Below, piece by piece: positions 14,301 through 21,535 of a stretch of DNA of 21,535 nucleotides. Under the pieces are notes generated by a model that saw only the letters and a list, made by a program, of their open reading frames with translations, made no database searches and had not been told where the DNA came from. This DNA comes from Spirochaetota bacterium (GTDB lineage: Bacteria > Spirochaetota > Brevinematia > DTOW01). Location of the stretch: the NCBI GenBank assembly GCA_028276145.1, contig JAPYWX010000007.1, forward strand, positions 1-21,535, given 5' to 3'. Numbering within the stretch: position 1 is the stretch's first letter; each line of letters starts with the position of its first letter. Both the position numbers and the translations under genes were made by a program.

Positions 14301-15355
14301 ATTTCGTTAATGTACCTGAAAATTCAGCACCTCAAGTAAATTCTAGGTTTGCATTGGATGAAAACAACAAGATATACTTTGTGCAGAGTGGTAAGAGTGG
14401 GGCGACTTGGGCGACTAACTTTTTAATCACTGATGCATTAGGAAGCTTCCAAGTTATACCAATATTTGGCTCATCAGTACCAAATGGTGAGGTAGCTGGT
14501 AATGGTAACGCTATATATGTAAGGAGTAACTTGATAGTGGCAGCCTATAGCCCTGTAAAAGCAGGGGGAATAAGGGTATCTGTACTAACAAACAACGGTG
14601 CTAGCATACAGATTAGAACGAACATACAGATTGATACGATAACACTAACGGGTACACCTCTAATTGATGTTTTCGTTGACAACTCAATGAAGATATATGT
14701 GGCATACTTTGCTAAGGATTTAAACGGTGGAACGGTGAGATTAGCATATTCATCAGATTACGGAGCAACATGGACAATAGAAGATGTTGAAACGAACCTT
14801 GGTGCTGATCCGACTATACTTGATGCACATCCAAGTGTGTATGTTGATGTGTACTCAAATCCTCACCTTGCTTACCTCAAATATAATGGTGAACAACACT
14901 TGAGACATGCATACAAGAGTGGTACATCTTGGGTTGTAGAGACAGTGGATTCAATACAGTATAATGGCCTCTTCTCAGATATGGTTATTGACACGAATAA
15001 CAACATACACATAAGTTATGAAAATGTTGACCAAGGGGATACTATGTATGCTTCAAAGAATGGCGGAGGATGGACAAGAGAACTAGTTGACTATACAGGT
15101 ATAGCAGGGTACTTCACATCCATAGATGTGAAAGGTAATGAAAAAGCAATATCTTACTACAATAATGTTTATGCTAATGGTTCATTGGCGTACTATGATG
15201 GGACACAATGGAGGGTAATAACAATACCAAAATACACAGGAGTAAACGTAGTCTATGGTAAATACACAGGTGTAAGGTTTGCTACGGATGGTAATGTGTG
15301 GGTAGGATTTACTGATAATGGTAACCAACTTTGGATTGCAAAGTACCTTAAGTGA
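11336..15355 (+). CDS. Large surface lipoprotein: nine Ig-like modules, IPT/TIG module, propeller-like tail
   Basis: 1339 aa. A lipoprotein signal peptide ends in the lipobox LNSC (Cys21). From about residue 33 to 909 come roughly nine Ig-like modules of about 95-100 residues. Each begins with a Pro-Thr-Ile-type strand plus a SP-TN/KNGD turn and ends with a VDxxGN loop and an IYIDKS/VDNQ-type strand, in the manner of bacterial Ig-like domains. Residues about 910-985 look like an IPT/TIG module (ITSFDKYDTWIGNTLTINGYNF). Residues about 990-1339 contain repeats of the form NxxIHISY, LAYYDGTxWRV and a BNR-like SSDYGATW, suggesting a beta-propeller. It is rich in Thr, Asn and Ser. A near-perfect SD (AAGGAGGTGAT, 11323-11333) overlaps the upstream stop. 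Likely anchored at the outer membrane, with adhesion or glycan binding plausible but unproven. Confidence 0.88.
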   Translation: MRKIVFITFVSFLTFLVLNSCNLFVGIGDVDKQPPTIEITSPKNGDVFGAETINIKGIAGDDEKLSKVYLKTTGDWIDLGNEENWSYKWDTSQVGSGKYKIQARAVDLVGNEATNEVEIYIDKSLPTLSISSPTNNQYVKGVIQISLTASDDESVSNILLSTNAGTTFDIVLFSGGGKNVTISTNFDTTQLPDGDNILYFKVVDSTSKEKNYQLTLKVDNQTPSVTILSHTPNDGYIILSEDTIISGVVNDVYPPKSFTLVVGTNTNAVEVSGFSWKSPLSFTLADPTTNTIAITVVDQVDVTNSTNINIIVDKAAPQSYITFPTAGYITNGTIITVSGYAVDDIGVSKIQISFDGGTNYRLVSFSNANGTNYFSTNVNLNSFPEGNATFIARAYDFAGKSLNSQGILFTIDKTPPTITVSSPTNDTTVNTQFNIIASAIDNYDPIKMMIIKIDNVPVKTNLGNNIAYTYTTNTSGEGKRNIEVIAIDRAGNPSSAPISVIVNTDPAKVSNIAISSGGSGIYTRGVVTITGTAYDSTQISNVGYAIDNITNLTWFISNAGVSSTNFSFSFNSTSYPDGLHTLYIRPVDNLGGFVDFSTNIYIDNTKPTITFINPSGDYQNYGGILNITIQVNDNISLSSFAVWTNGGLLTNDITSILGQTSKILTFSWDLTPLSNGQTNFIATMLVDRARNTNYATNYFIVFNDLPELTVYTPNIGDFVSSKLTITGIAIYSNGIKNVQYKVGSGTLQDVQVNVFSPDGTTNNFTNISTTTSYVEGFTYVTVRAIASNGSYVDKSIPIYIDYTSPRGIISFPTNGDYYGTITISGVASDTNSSAYNSGVKTVKLYIKTNNVSLTGWDGVVLLDNISASVTNWSTNWDTTTLPVATNINIILEVIDNAGNEYYTTNTINVRPYITSFDKYDTWIGNTLTINGYNFGTGSVEIVFKGNSAISASGSGTNRAITIPTAKSGYVKLIVNGIESINSNWIDLWDFVNVPENSAPQVNSRFALDENNKIYFVQSGKSGATWATNFLITDALGSFQVIPIFGSSVPNGEVAGNGNAIYVRSNLIVAAYSPVKAGGIRVSVLTNNGASIQIRTNIQIDTITLTGTPLIDVFVDNSMKIYVAYFAKDLNGGTVRLAYSSDYGATWTIEDVETNLGADPTILDAHPSVYVDVYSNPHLAYLKYNGEQHLRHAYKSGTSWVVETVDSIQYNGLFSDMVIDTNNNIHISYENVDQGDTMYASKNGGGWTRELVDYTGIAGYFTSIDVKGNEKAISYYNNVYANGSLAYYDGTQWRVITIPKYTGVNVVYGKYTGVRFATDGNVWVGFTDNGNQLWIAKYLK

Positions 15356-15381
15356 TAGGTTACTTAATTAAATTGCTCTAC

Positions 15382-15412
15382 AGGGCGGGCATCGCCCGCC
15401 CTTAATTTTTTA
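15382..15412 (+). terminator. Intrinsic terminator after the lipoprotein gene
   Basis: AGGGCGGGC (15382-15390), loop ATC and GCCCGCCCT (15394-15402) are followed by TAATTTTTTAT. It separates two convergent genes. On the minus strand the hairpin has no T-run after it, so it is mainly a plus-strand terminator. Confidence 0.85.
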
Positions 15413-17452
15413 TAACTCTATTGTGTATACAACATAAGCATTTATCTTTTCTTCTTGTACAGGATAACCAGGTGAGTATTCGTTACCTAGTAGGTACTTC
15501 AGAGCTTCTATACCTAGTTCAACATACTCAAGAGGCCTTGCCCACATACTTAGTGATAAAACCATAATGTCATCAAGGTTACTCATACCAATAACTTGTG
15601 TATAAGTATTATCATAAACATAACTATACCTACCAAATGAGTAATTCATATATGCACCTATGCCATAATACCCATTGTCGAAAACGATGTCAACATATAA
15701 GCTATTCAATGACCTATAAGGTAGAAATATGACTTTGTCCCAATTTAGTTTTTCAGTAGCTACTAAGTCTATTGGTTCATTGTAAGTGTAACTTATCAAA
15801 GATGTTAAAACATCTTTGTATGATAATTTGCCAGTAATTTCTACACCCCTGTTAATAACTTTAGAAAAGTTTCTAGTAGTGAAAGTTGATAGGTCAAATC
15901 CTATGAGGTTTGTTGAATATGAGTAGAATGGTGTTAGTGAGAAGAAAAATCCGAAATTACCAAGCTTAGCATTTAGTATAGCTCCTAAATCAATACCTTG
16001 TACATATTCTGTCTGTAAGTTCGTATTTGGACTTGTGCCATAACCGTATACAACGGGACCATAAACATCATCAAAGTAAGGTAACCTATACCCATACCAA
16101 ACATTACTTCTAACACCAAATATATCGGTAGGTTTAATCAACACTCCTAACCTTGGTGAAAGTTCGACTTTGTTAAAATCTATGTAGTCAAACCTTGAGG
16201 ATATGAGCAAGTCAACAAATTCGTTGTATTTGTAGTTAGCTTCTAAATACAAGCCTAGTGTATCCCTGTAAGCATTAGTGTATGTTTCGTTAGTTGAGGT
16301 TGTAGGCCAAGTAATGAAATTTGTATTGTTTACATAGTATCCATCTCTAGTGTACCCTAGTCCAGCACCTAAAGAGAATTGGTTATCTTCTAATAAGTTT
16401 AAAGAATATTTGCCACTTAGCTCGCTTGAAAACTTATTTCCGTAAACTACCGAACCTATACTACCACCCCATAGAGGATTTTGTAATTTCTCAACATTCC
16501 TATTTCTTAAGTGTTCCGTGTAGTGAAGTTTAAAAGTTGTTTCAATGTTATCATCTTTGTAACTTAACTTAAGATATGGTAGAACAAACCTTGATTTTGA
16601 TATTGCTTTTTCGTAGTTAAGAGGGTCGTTTGTTAATACTTTGTTAGGTTCATGTACTTCTGGAAGAGTGCCCAAGAACCCACTGTCTACTGAGAGATTC
16701 CCCCAATTACCTATATACCTAGCTAGAAGTGAATATCTCTTGTATTCAGCACCCTGCCTAACATAGTTTGTAGGTTCTAATGTGCCTTCGTTTGTATATA
16801 GAGTGTTTATATCAAAGGAATAATTATTCTTTGATTCTGAATAACCTACACCTAAGTAAAATTTCCCTGTTTTCGTGATTAGAGAAAGATCTGACTTTGC
16901 GAAATATTGATTTGCGTTTCCTGATCCACCGATTACTTTCATATAGCTTCTATCCTCATTACCAAAAGTTTCAAGATTGATTACCCCGTTGTAGTGTCCA
17001 CTTCCGTACCTAGAAGAAGATGGACCATAGTAAATTTCAATTCCTTTGAAGTAAAGAGGTTCAATCAAACTTAAATCGTATGAGCTATTCACAGAAGTTG
17101 ATATGTCAAAGCCATTTATTGCTATATTAAGTTTATCACCCCTAGAAAATGGAGTGACTACACTTCCTTCACTACCTGGATATGCACCAAATGAGATATT
17201 TGGTATGTTGTTTAAGTAATCAACTGTGCTGTAGGTTCTTGACTTTTTCTCGTATCTTTTTGTATCAATTGTTGAAAATGCTGTGTTTCTCTCTACGACA
17301 GTTCCTAGAACTGTTGTTTCAAATGTAAGTGGTGAAAGTGACCTATTTGTTAGGTAGCTTTTTTCTTTGATATCGTTTCCGACAGGAAACGATAAATTAG
17401 TTAAAGTTAATGTTATTGAGATTGATAGTATCATGCTTAAACCCCTTTTCAT
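15410..17452 (-). CDS. TonB-dependent outer-membrane receptor, probably for cobalamin (BtuB-like)
   Basis: Outer-membrane active transporter of 680 aa. I start at ATG 17452: the SD AGGAGGT (17463-17457) is 4 bases upstream, and an in-frame GTG at 17458 falls inside the SD. A signal peptide (about residues 1-24) is followed by a TonB-box-like ETTVLG (45-50) and a plug domain with STVDYLNNIPNISFG, LNIAINGFDI, FKGIEIYYGPSSSRYGSG and GVINLETF. About 500 residues of alternating strands form the barrel. The last residue is Leu, not the usual Phe/Trp. It follows an ABC ATPase under a cobalamin riboswitch, which makes B12 or a corrinoid the likely substrate; the sequence alone would not separate this from a siderophore receptor. 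Confidence 0.88.
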   Translation of the reverse strand: MKRGLSMILSISITLTLTNLSFPVGNDIKEKSYLTNRSLSPLTFETTVLGTVVERNTAFSTIDTKRYEKKSRTYSTVDYLNNIPNISFGAYPGSEGSVVTPFSRGDKLNIAINGFDISTSVNSSYDLSLIEPLYFKGIEIYYGPSSSRYGSGHYNGVINLETFGNEDRSYMKVIGGSGNANQYFAKSDLSLITKTGKFYLGVGYSESKNNYSFDINTLYTNEGTLEPTNYVRQGAEYKRYSLLARYIGNWGNLSVDSGFLGTLPEVHEPNKVLTNDPLNYEKAISKSRFVLPYLKLSYKDDNIETTFKLHYTEHLRNRNVEKLQNPLWGGSIGSVVYGNKFSSELSGKYSLNLLEDNQFSLGAGLGYTRDGYYVNNTNFITWPTTSTNETYTNAYRDTLGLYLEANYKYNEFVDLLISSRFDYIDFNKVELSPRLGVLIKPTDIFGVRSNVWYGYRLPYFDDVYGPVVYGYGTSPNTNLQTEYVQGIDLGAILNAKLGNFGFFFSLTPFYSYSTNLIGFDLSTFTTRNFSKVINRGVEITGKLSYKDVLTSLISYTYNEPIDLVATEKLNWDKVIFLPYRSLNSLYVDIVFDNGYYGIGAYMNYSFGRYSYVYDNTYTQVIGMSNLDDIMVLSLSMWARPLEYVELGIEALKYLLGNEYSPGYPVQEEKINAYVVYTIEL

Positions 17453-17461
17453 ATACACCTC

Positions 17462-18178
17462 CTATAAATACACTTTTTGGTTTTTGACTAATTTGTTTGA
17501 AAATTTTTCGATGTTTATTTCTTTGGTTATTAATTTCTCGTAAAATGAAGGGTTGTGAGATATGAGTAGTACTATGGAACCTTCGTTGAGCGTTAATCTT
17601 ATGGCTTCAGAGACTAATTTTTGGTTGGTTATATCTAGAAATGCATCAGGTTCATCAAGAGCTATTACTTTGCTACCTTGAATAAAAGTTCTAGCGAGAA
17701 GTACTAATTTTTTCTGTCCCTCGCTTAATAAACTAACTGGTTCATTAAGTAATTCCTTAATTCCAAATAACTCAATGAACAAGAATAATCTCTCGGTTTT
17801 CTTAGGAGATATTTTCCCTCTAAAGACGACTTTGTTACCGATAATCTTAGGTAGGTAGTCATCAGTTATTGAGAATTCTAGGAATTCAATGACTTTTATA
17901 GGTGTTGAGTAGTTAGGTGATTGCTGAGCGTAAGATACTAATTTTTTTCTTTTGTTAAGTTGTAAAGAAATTAGGTCTTTGTTGTTAATAAAGATTTTAC
18001 CTTCAATTGGGTTAAGTATGCCTACGATGGTCTTTAACAAAGTTGTTTTGCCGCTGCCGTTTCTCCCACTTATTAGTATACATTCGCTATCTTCGGCGTA
18101 TAATGAAAAGTTTGAGATTATAGGAAACTTCGGCAAATAGCCAGCTGAAAGGTTTAGCACCTCTAGGTAATTCTTCAT
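17462..18178 (-). CDS. ABC transporter ATP-binding protein, BtuD/FecE-like
   Basis: Cytoplasmic ATPase of a cobalamin/iron-chelate importer, 238 aa from ATG 18178. The SD GGGAG (18190-18186) lies 7 bases upstream, inside a regulatory hairpin; an in-frame TTG at 18211 would lie within the riboswitch expression platform. Visible are Walker A GRNGSGKT (38-45), a Q-loop near YAQQSPNY, signature LLSEGQKK (Glu in place of the first Gly of LSGGQ), Walker B VIALDEPDAF and H-loop SHNP. No BtuC-type permease or BtuF binding protein is in the window. Its stop codon TAG is part of the receptor's SD (TAGGAGGT), so the two genes are tightly coupled. Confidence 0.9.
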   Translation of the reverse strand: MKNYLEVLNLSAGYLPKFPIISNFSLYAEDSECILISGRNGSGKTTLLKTIVGILNPIEGKIFINNKDLISLQLNKRKKLVSYAQQSPNYSTPIKVIEFLEFSITDDYLPKIIGNKVVFRGKISPKKTERLFLFIELFGIKELLNEPVSLLSEGQKKLVLLARTFIQGSKVIALDEPDAFLDITNQKLVSEAIRLTLNEGSIVLLISHNPSFYEKLITKEINIEKFSNKLVKNQKVYL

Positions 18179-18507
18179 AACTCTACTCCCTTTTAGGAGT
18201 AGAGTCTCCAAGTGCTACTCAGAAAGGTGAGAGAGAAGAAGAAAATAAGCCTATCTCTCCCCTGCCTACCTCTTAAGCCCGAGAGGTAGGCACCTTTCTG
18301 AGTAGAGCAGGTCTTCCGGCTCGTGGATCATCCTACGGCTACGCCTTCCCACCTTACCCAGCACAAAACCAAGTAAGGCAGTGGCTCCATACAAAAAGTA
18401 TGGAATTGTAGCCTTCGTCCCCACTCACGGCTGCGGGTCCAGCGGGGGATTTTCACCCCTCTTCCCTTTTAACCCCAGCTTTTCACTGGAGACTCTACCC
18501 AGAGTTT
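18179..18507 (-). promoter_or_regulatory. Cobalamin riboswitch with SD-sequestering expression platform
   Basis: The minus strand carries the cobalamin aptamer: P1 5' strand GGGTAGAG (18500-18493), the conserved GCCACTG (18385-18379), the B12-box region ending GGAAGACCTG (about 18317-18308) and P1 3' strand CTCTACTC (18307-18300). Downstream are an 11-bp hairpin (18292-18282 with 18273-18263), a perfect 15-bp inverted repeat (18305-18291 with 18229-18215), and a 10-bp hairpin ACTCTACTCC/GGAGTAGAGT (18205-18196 with 18189-18180) that buries the SD of the ATPase gene. No T-run is present, so control is probably translational, with B12 turning expression off. The aptamer identity is firm; the switching scheme is inferred. 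Confidence 0.92.
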
Positions 18508-18512
18508 CCATA

Positions 18513-18542
18513 AATCTAATAAAACGGGAAACAAAGTTTCAA
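18513..18542 (-). promoter_or_regulatory. Promoter of the riboswitch / B12-uptake operon
   Basis: Minus-strand TTGAAA (18542-18537), 18 bases and TAGATT (18518-18513) set transcription to start near 18506, just before the P1 stem. A 6-bp inverted repeat, AAGTTG-AAC-CAACTT (18541-18555), overlaps the -35 box and could be a regulator site. Confidence 0.55.
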
Positions 18543-18592
18543 GTTGAACCAACTTAGTTTGGATAGAACTTAAGAAGTTGGTGGTTAAAATT

Positions 18593-18621
18593 AAAAAAAG
18601 TTGCGAGGGCGTGAGCCCTCG
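18593..18621 (-). terminator. Intrinsic terminator after malQ
   Basis: Minus strand: CGAGGGC (18621-18615), loop TCAC, GCCCTCG (18610-18604), then CAAC and seven T (18599-18593). It insulates the metE-malQ transcript from the riboswitch operon on the same strand. Confidence 0.87.
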
Positions 18622-18637
18622 TTATAGTAATAATTCA

Positions 18638-20128
18638 TTAAATTCTACTGTAAAGTTTTACTAGGTCATATAACCTTTCAGAAACTTTGTTTAGAGTCTT
18701 TTTATCTTTTTTCATTCTCCACGACCAATTACCATAAGCAACACCGGGAGTATTCATCCTTGCTTCACTACCAAGGCCTAGTACATCCTGCATGGGTATG
18801 ATTGAGAATATTGCTGAAGATGAAATAGCTAGTTTAATTAGTCCCCAATTGATTTCTTTTGAGTTGTTTAATCCGCAGTACTTTAGAACATATTCTTTAT
18901 CAGAATCCGAGAGTTTTGAGAACCACCCCACGGTAGTGTCATTATCGTGAGTACCTGTGTAGACAACACAGTTTCTATCATAGTTGTGAGGTAAATATTC
19001 GTTATCCGCCCAGTTGCTGAAGGCAAACTCCAAAACTTTCATGCCTGGAAACTTGTATTTATCTCTTAGTTCAACGACATCTTCAGTTATGACTCCTAAG
19101 TCCTCAGCTATTATTTTTATGTTTGCTCCTATTTCTTCCTGAATGGTAGCAAATAACTCATCGCCGTAAGCTTTTCTCCATTCCCCATTGATGGCGTTAG
19201 GTGAGCCGTAAGGCACAGCCCAATACCCAGCAAAACCTCTAAAGTGGTCTATTCTTATATAGTCATACATTTTTAGTGATACTTCTACTCTTTTGACCCA
19301 CCATCTGTATTTTGTTTTTCTTAGTTTATCCCAATCGTATAGAGGGTTACCCCAAAGTTGACCAGTTGGGCTAAAGTAGTCAGGTGGTACTCCTGCTACA
19401 TCAATGGGATTCAGATTCTCATCAAACAAGAATATGTCCGTATTTGACCAAGTGTCTGCACTATCCATTGCTACAAAAATAGGTATATCGCCTATTATCT
19501 CAACTCCGTTTCTGTTAGCAAATGATTTTATTTCGAACCAATCATCAAAGAAGATAAATTGTAGGAATTTATGGAATTCTATCTCGTCCTTTAGTTTTTC
19601 TTTGTAGTGTCTTATAGCATCGTCTTTTCTGAATTTTATGTCGTGTTCCCACTCAAGCCATGGTTTGCCACCAAAATGCGACTTTAGAGCCATGAAAAGA
19701 GCAAAATCATCAAGCCACCAACCATTATCTTTACAGAAAATTTTATAACTGTCCTTTAGAAAGTCTTCTCTATTCTTGAAATTTTCGTAAGCCTTTCTGA
19801 ATATTGAGTACTTATAGTTTATGACTTTTCCGTAATCAACTCTACTTTCATCAAAATTCTCTTTTGGCAAGTCAGATTTTGAAATCAACTTTCTTTGTAT
19901 GAGCCTATCAATATCAATGAGGAGAGGATTACCAGCAAAAGCTGAGAAACATTGATAAGGTGAATCTCCGTACCCAGTTGGTCCAAGAGGTAAAATTTGC
20001 CATAATCTTTGACCAGATTTGACGAGAAACTTAACAAATTCCTTTGCTTCTTCACCTAAAGAACCTATACCATGGTCTCCAGACAAAGAAGTTATATGTA
20101 GCAATATTCCTGAGCTTCTTCTAAACAT
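18638..20128 (-). CDS. malQ: 4-alpha-glucanotransferase (amylomaltase, GH77)
   Basis: Cytosolic enzyme that moves alpha-1,4-glucan segments between maltodextrins, feeding glycogen or maltose metabolism. The 496 aa length is normal. The GH77 catalytic residues are visible: nucleophile Asp294 in RIDHFRGF, acid/base Glu342 in IIAEDLG and Asp395 in GTHDNDTT, with IIGDIPIFVAMDSADTW and DYFSPTGQLWGNPLYDW. The SD GGGGGT overlaps the end of metE, and only 2 bases separate the metE stop from this ATG, so the genes are almost certainly co-transcribed. The pairing of a methionine enzyme with a glucan enzyme has no obvious metabolic logic. No other glycogen or maltose gene is in the window. Confidence 0.97.
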   Translation of the reverse strand: MFRRSSGILLHITSLSGDHGIGSLGEEAKEFVKFLVKSGQRLWQILPLGPTGYGDSPYQCFSAFAGNPLLIDIDRLIQRKLISKSDLPKENFDESRVDYGKVINYKYSIFRKAYENFKNREDFLKDSYKIFCKDNGWWLDDFALFMALKSHFGGKPWLEWEHDIKFRKDDAIRHYKEKLKDEIEFHKFLQFIFFDDWFEIKSFANRNGVEIIGDIPIFVAMDSADTWSNTDIFLFDENLNPIDVAGVPPDYFSPTGQLWGNPLYDWDKLRKTKYRWWVKRVEVSLKMYDYIRIDHFRGFAGYWAVPYGSPNAINGEWRKAYGDELFATIQEEIGANIKIIAEDLGVITEDVVELRDKYKFPGMKVLEFAFSNWADNEYLPHNYDRNCVVYTGTHDNDTTVGWFSKLSDSDKEYVLKYCGLNNSKEINWGLIKLAISSSAIFSIIPMQDVLGLGSEARMNTPGVAYGNWSWRMKKDKKTLNKVSERLYDLVKLYSRI

Positions 20129-20130
20129 AA

Positions 20131-21535
20131 TTACCCCCTTAGCTCTTTAGCTAGTTGTATCATATTTTTAAGTGAAGGTATGACTTCTTCCCATTTTCTA
20201 GTTTTGAGTCCACAATCTGGATTAATCCAGAAATTTTCGGGATTTATAACCTTCAGAGACCTTTCAACAACTTTCTTCATCTTCTCAACACTAGGTACTT
20301 CGGGTGAGTGAACATCGTAGATACCCAAGCCTATTTGATGGTCATAGTTGAACCTTTCAAAAGCCTCTATGAGGTCACCGCCGCTTCTTGATGTTTCTAT
20401 ACTTATCACATCTGCATCAAGTTCATATATCTTGTCAATGATTTCACCAAATTCGGAATAGCACATGTGAGTATGTAGCTGTATTTCAGGGGAAGCATTT
20501 GAAGCAAGTCTAAATGCTTTTATAGCCCAATCAAAATATTCTGGCCAATCTCTTCTTTTTATAGGTGCTTTTTCTCTAAATGCTGGCTCATCTATCTGAA
20601 TAACTTTAATACCATTCTTCTCTAAATCCTTAACTTCGTCAAGTATGGCTAAAGCAATCTGAAAAGCTTGTTCTTTTTCTGGTATATCAGTTCTTGGGTA
20701 ACTCCACGCTAGTATAGTTATAGGACCTGTTAGCATCCCTTTAACAGGTTTATTAGTTAAACTTTGGGCGTAGACTATTTCATCAACTGTTAGAGGCTCT
20801 TCTCTGTATACATCACCGTAAATTATAGGTGCTCTATAAACTCTGGTGCCATAAGACAGAATCCATCCATGTTCTGTTGTTGTCATTCCCTTGAGTTTTT
20901 CTGCAAAGTACTCGACCATGTCACTTCTTTCAAATTCACCATGTACAAGAACATCTAAACCCAATTCTTCCTGTATTCTTATGGCTTCACTTATTTTCTC
21001 TCTTATGAACTTTTGGTATTCTTCTTTGGATATTTCGCCTTTTTTGTATTTAAGTCTCATTTGCCTAACATCTTCTGTCTGTGGGAAGCTACCGATAGTA
21101 GTTGTTGGGAATTTTGGAAGATTGAGTATTTGTTTATGTAATTTGACTCTTTCGCTATAAGGTAATTTCCTTCTGAAGTCTTCTTCTTTGAGATTCTTAA
21201 CTCTTTCTTGTACTTTTTTGTTAAACCACCAGCTATTGTCGTACATGTAGTCGTTCCACTTTTTAGCTGATTCATCTCCGGATAGGTAAGCTCTCACGAA
21301 GTTGATTTCCTTTATTTTCTCGATGGCGAAGGCTAATCTCTCCTTTATCGAAGGGTCAAGTTTCTCTTCAACTTCGACAGTGTATGGCAAATGGAAAAGA
21401 GGAGCAGCATTGGAAATCCAGACCTCCCTAGCTTCACTTTCGTTTAATATCTTTTTTACCTTTTCAGCTACTTCGACAATGCTATCTTTCCAAATATTTT
21501 TACCATCAACTAAACCAGCAATAAGAATTTTGTTT
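20131..21535 (-). CDS. metE: Cobalamin-independent methionine synthase, C-terminal part (N-terminus beyond window)
   Basis: Transfers the methyl group of methyl-tetrahydrofolate to homocysteine without B12. The frame stays open past a TTG at 21390 to the window edge (468 residues seen), and the upstream residues (GLVDGKNIWK and VWISNAAPLFHLPY) match the MetE core, so the gene is cut by the edge and does not start at 21390. Zinc and homocysteine ligands are present: His and Cys in QLHTHMCYSEF, Glu in ISIETSRSGGD and Cys in NPDCGLKT. TTIGSFPQT, VLVHGEFERSDMVEYF, MLTGPITILAWSYPR and IQIDEPAFRE are family signatures. The stop is 2 bases before malQ. The proximity to a B12 uptake operon is notable: this enzyme is the one used when B12 is scarce. 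Confidence 0.96.
   Translation of the reverse strand, partial: NKILIAGLVDGKNIWKDSIVEVAEKVKKILNESEAREVWISNAAPLFHLPYTVEVEEKLDPSIKERLAFAIEKIKEINFVRAYLSGDESAKKWNDYMYDNSWWFNKKVQERVKNLKEEDFRRKLPYSERVKLHKQILNLPKFPTTTIGSFPQTEDVRQMRLKYKKGEISKEEYQKFIREKISEAIRIQEELGLDVLVHGEFERSDMVEYFAEKLKGMTTTEHGWILSYGTRVYRAPIIYGDVYREEPLTVDEIVYAQSLTNKPVKGMLTGPITILAWSYPRTDIPEKEQAFQIALAILDEVKDLEKNGIKVIQIDEPAFREKAPIKRRDWPEYFDWAIKAFRLASNASPEIQLHTHMCYSEFGEIIDKIYELDADVISIETSRSGGDLIEAFERFNYDHQIGLGIYDVHSPEVPSVEKMKKVVERSLKVINPENFWINPDCGLKTRKWEEVIPSLKNMIQLAKELRG

Noticed and set aside
18215..18305. 15-bp inverted repeat as insertion-sequence ends
   Set aside because: It encloses only about 60 bases with no transposase or target duplication and sits in the riboswitch expression platform, where a hairpin role fits better.
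1..21535. CRISPR arrays, prophage, transposases or toxin-antitoxin pairs
   Set aside because: No regularly spaced repeats, integrase, transposase or recognisable toxin/antitoxin frames were seen on either strand.

Overview
The window comes from a low-GC, diderm (Gram-negative-type) bacterium. It carries a signal-peptide TonB-dependent receptor, a lipobox lipoprotein, an outer-membrane beta-barrel protein and a sugar-nucleotide oxidoreductase of the type linked to lipid A. The GAPDH has the long form I associate from memory with spirochaetes and kinetoplastid glycosomes, so I lean towards Spirochaetota, but nothing here proves it. Promoters are uniform (TTGAAA, 17-18 bp, TATAAT-like) and most genes have strong Shine-Dalgarno (SD) sequences.

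Layout. 1-600 (-): TetR regulator running off the left edge, with its promoter and a palindromic operator. 885-3262 (+): gap and pgk, ended by an intrinsic terminator. 3269-4949 (+): an orphan OppC/YejE-like permease and purQ. 4946-6189 (-): a tRNA-Glu, rpmF, folD unit convergent with purQ. 6372-7331 (+): an unrecognised, propeller-like protein that looks leaderless. 7356-10298 (+): tight operon fabH, queF, Gfo/Idh/MocA oxidoreductase (GnnA-like), tsaE. 10261-10608: gene-free region rich in inverted repeats. 10609-15410 (+): surface cassette of a beta-barrel protein broken by a one-base frameshift and a 1339-residue lipoprotein with nine Ig-like modules, an IPT/TIG module and a propeller-like tail. 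15410-18542 (-): cobalamin riboswitch, BtuD-like ATPase and BtuB-like receptor. 18593-21535 (-): malQ preceded by metE, which runs off the right edge.

How the genes relate. gap and pgk are consecutive glycolytic steps. fabH, the GnnA-like enzyme, the barrel protein and the lipoprotein concern the envelope, while tsaE and queF serve tRNA modification (t6A and queuosine). The right end centres on vitamin B12: a B12-independent methionine synthase next to a B12-riboswitch uptake operon.

The most interesting sequence-level structures are the riboswitch, whose P1 stem is copied in the SD-sequestering hairpin with complementary alternative pairings, and the frameshifted barrel gene ahead of the giant lipoprotein. 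I found no CRISPR array, insertion sequence, phage gene or rRNA.
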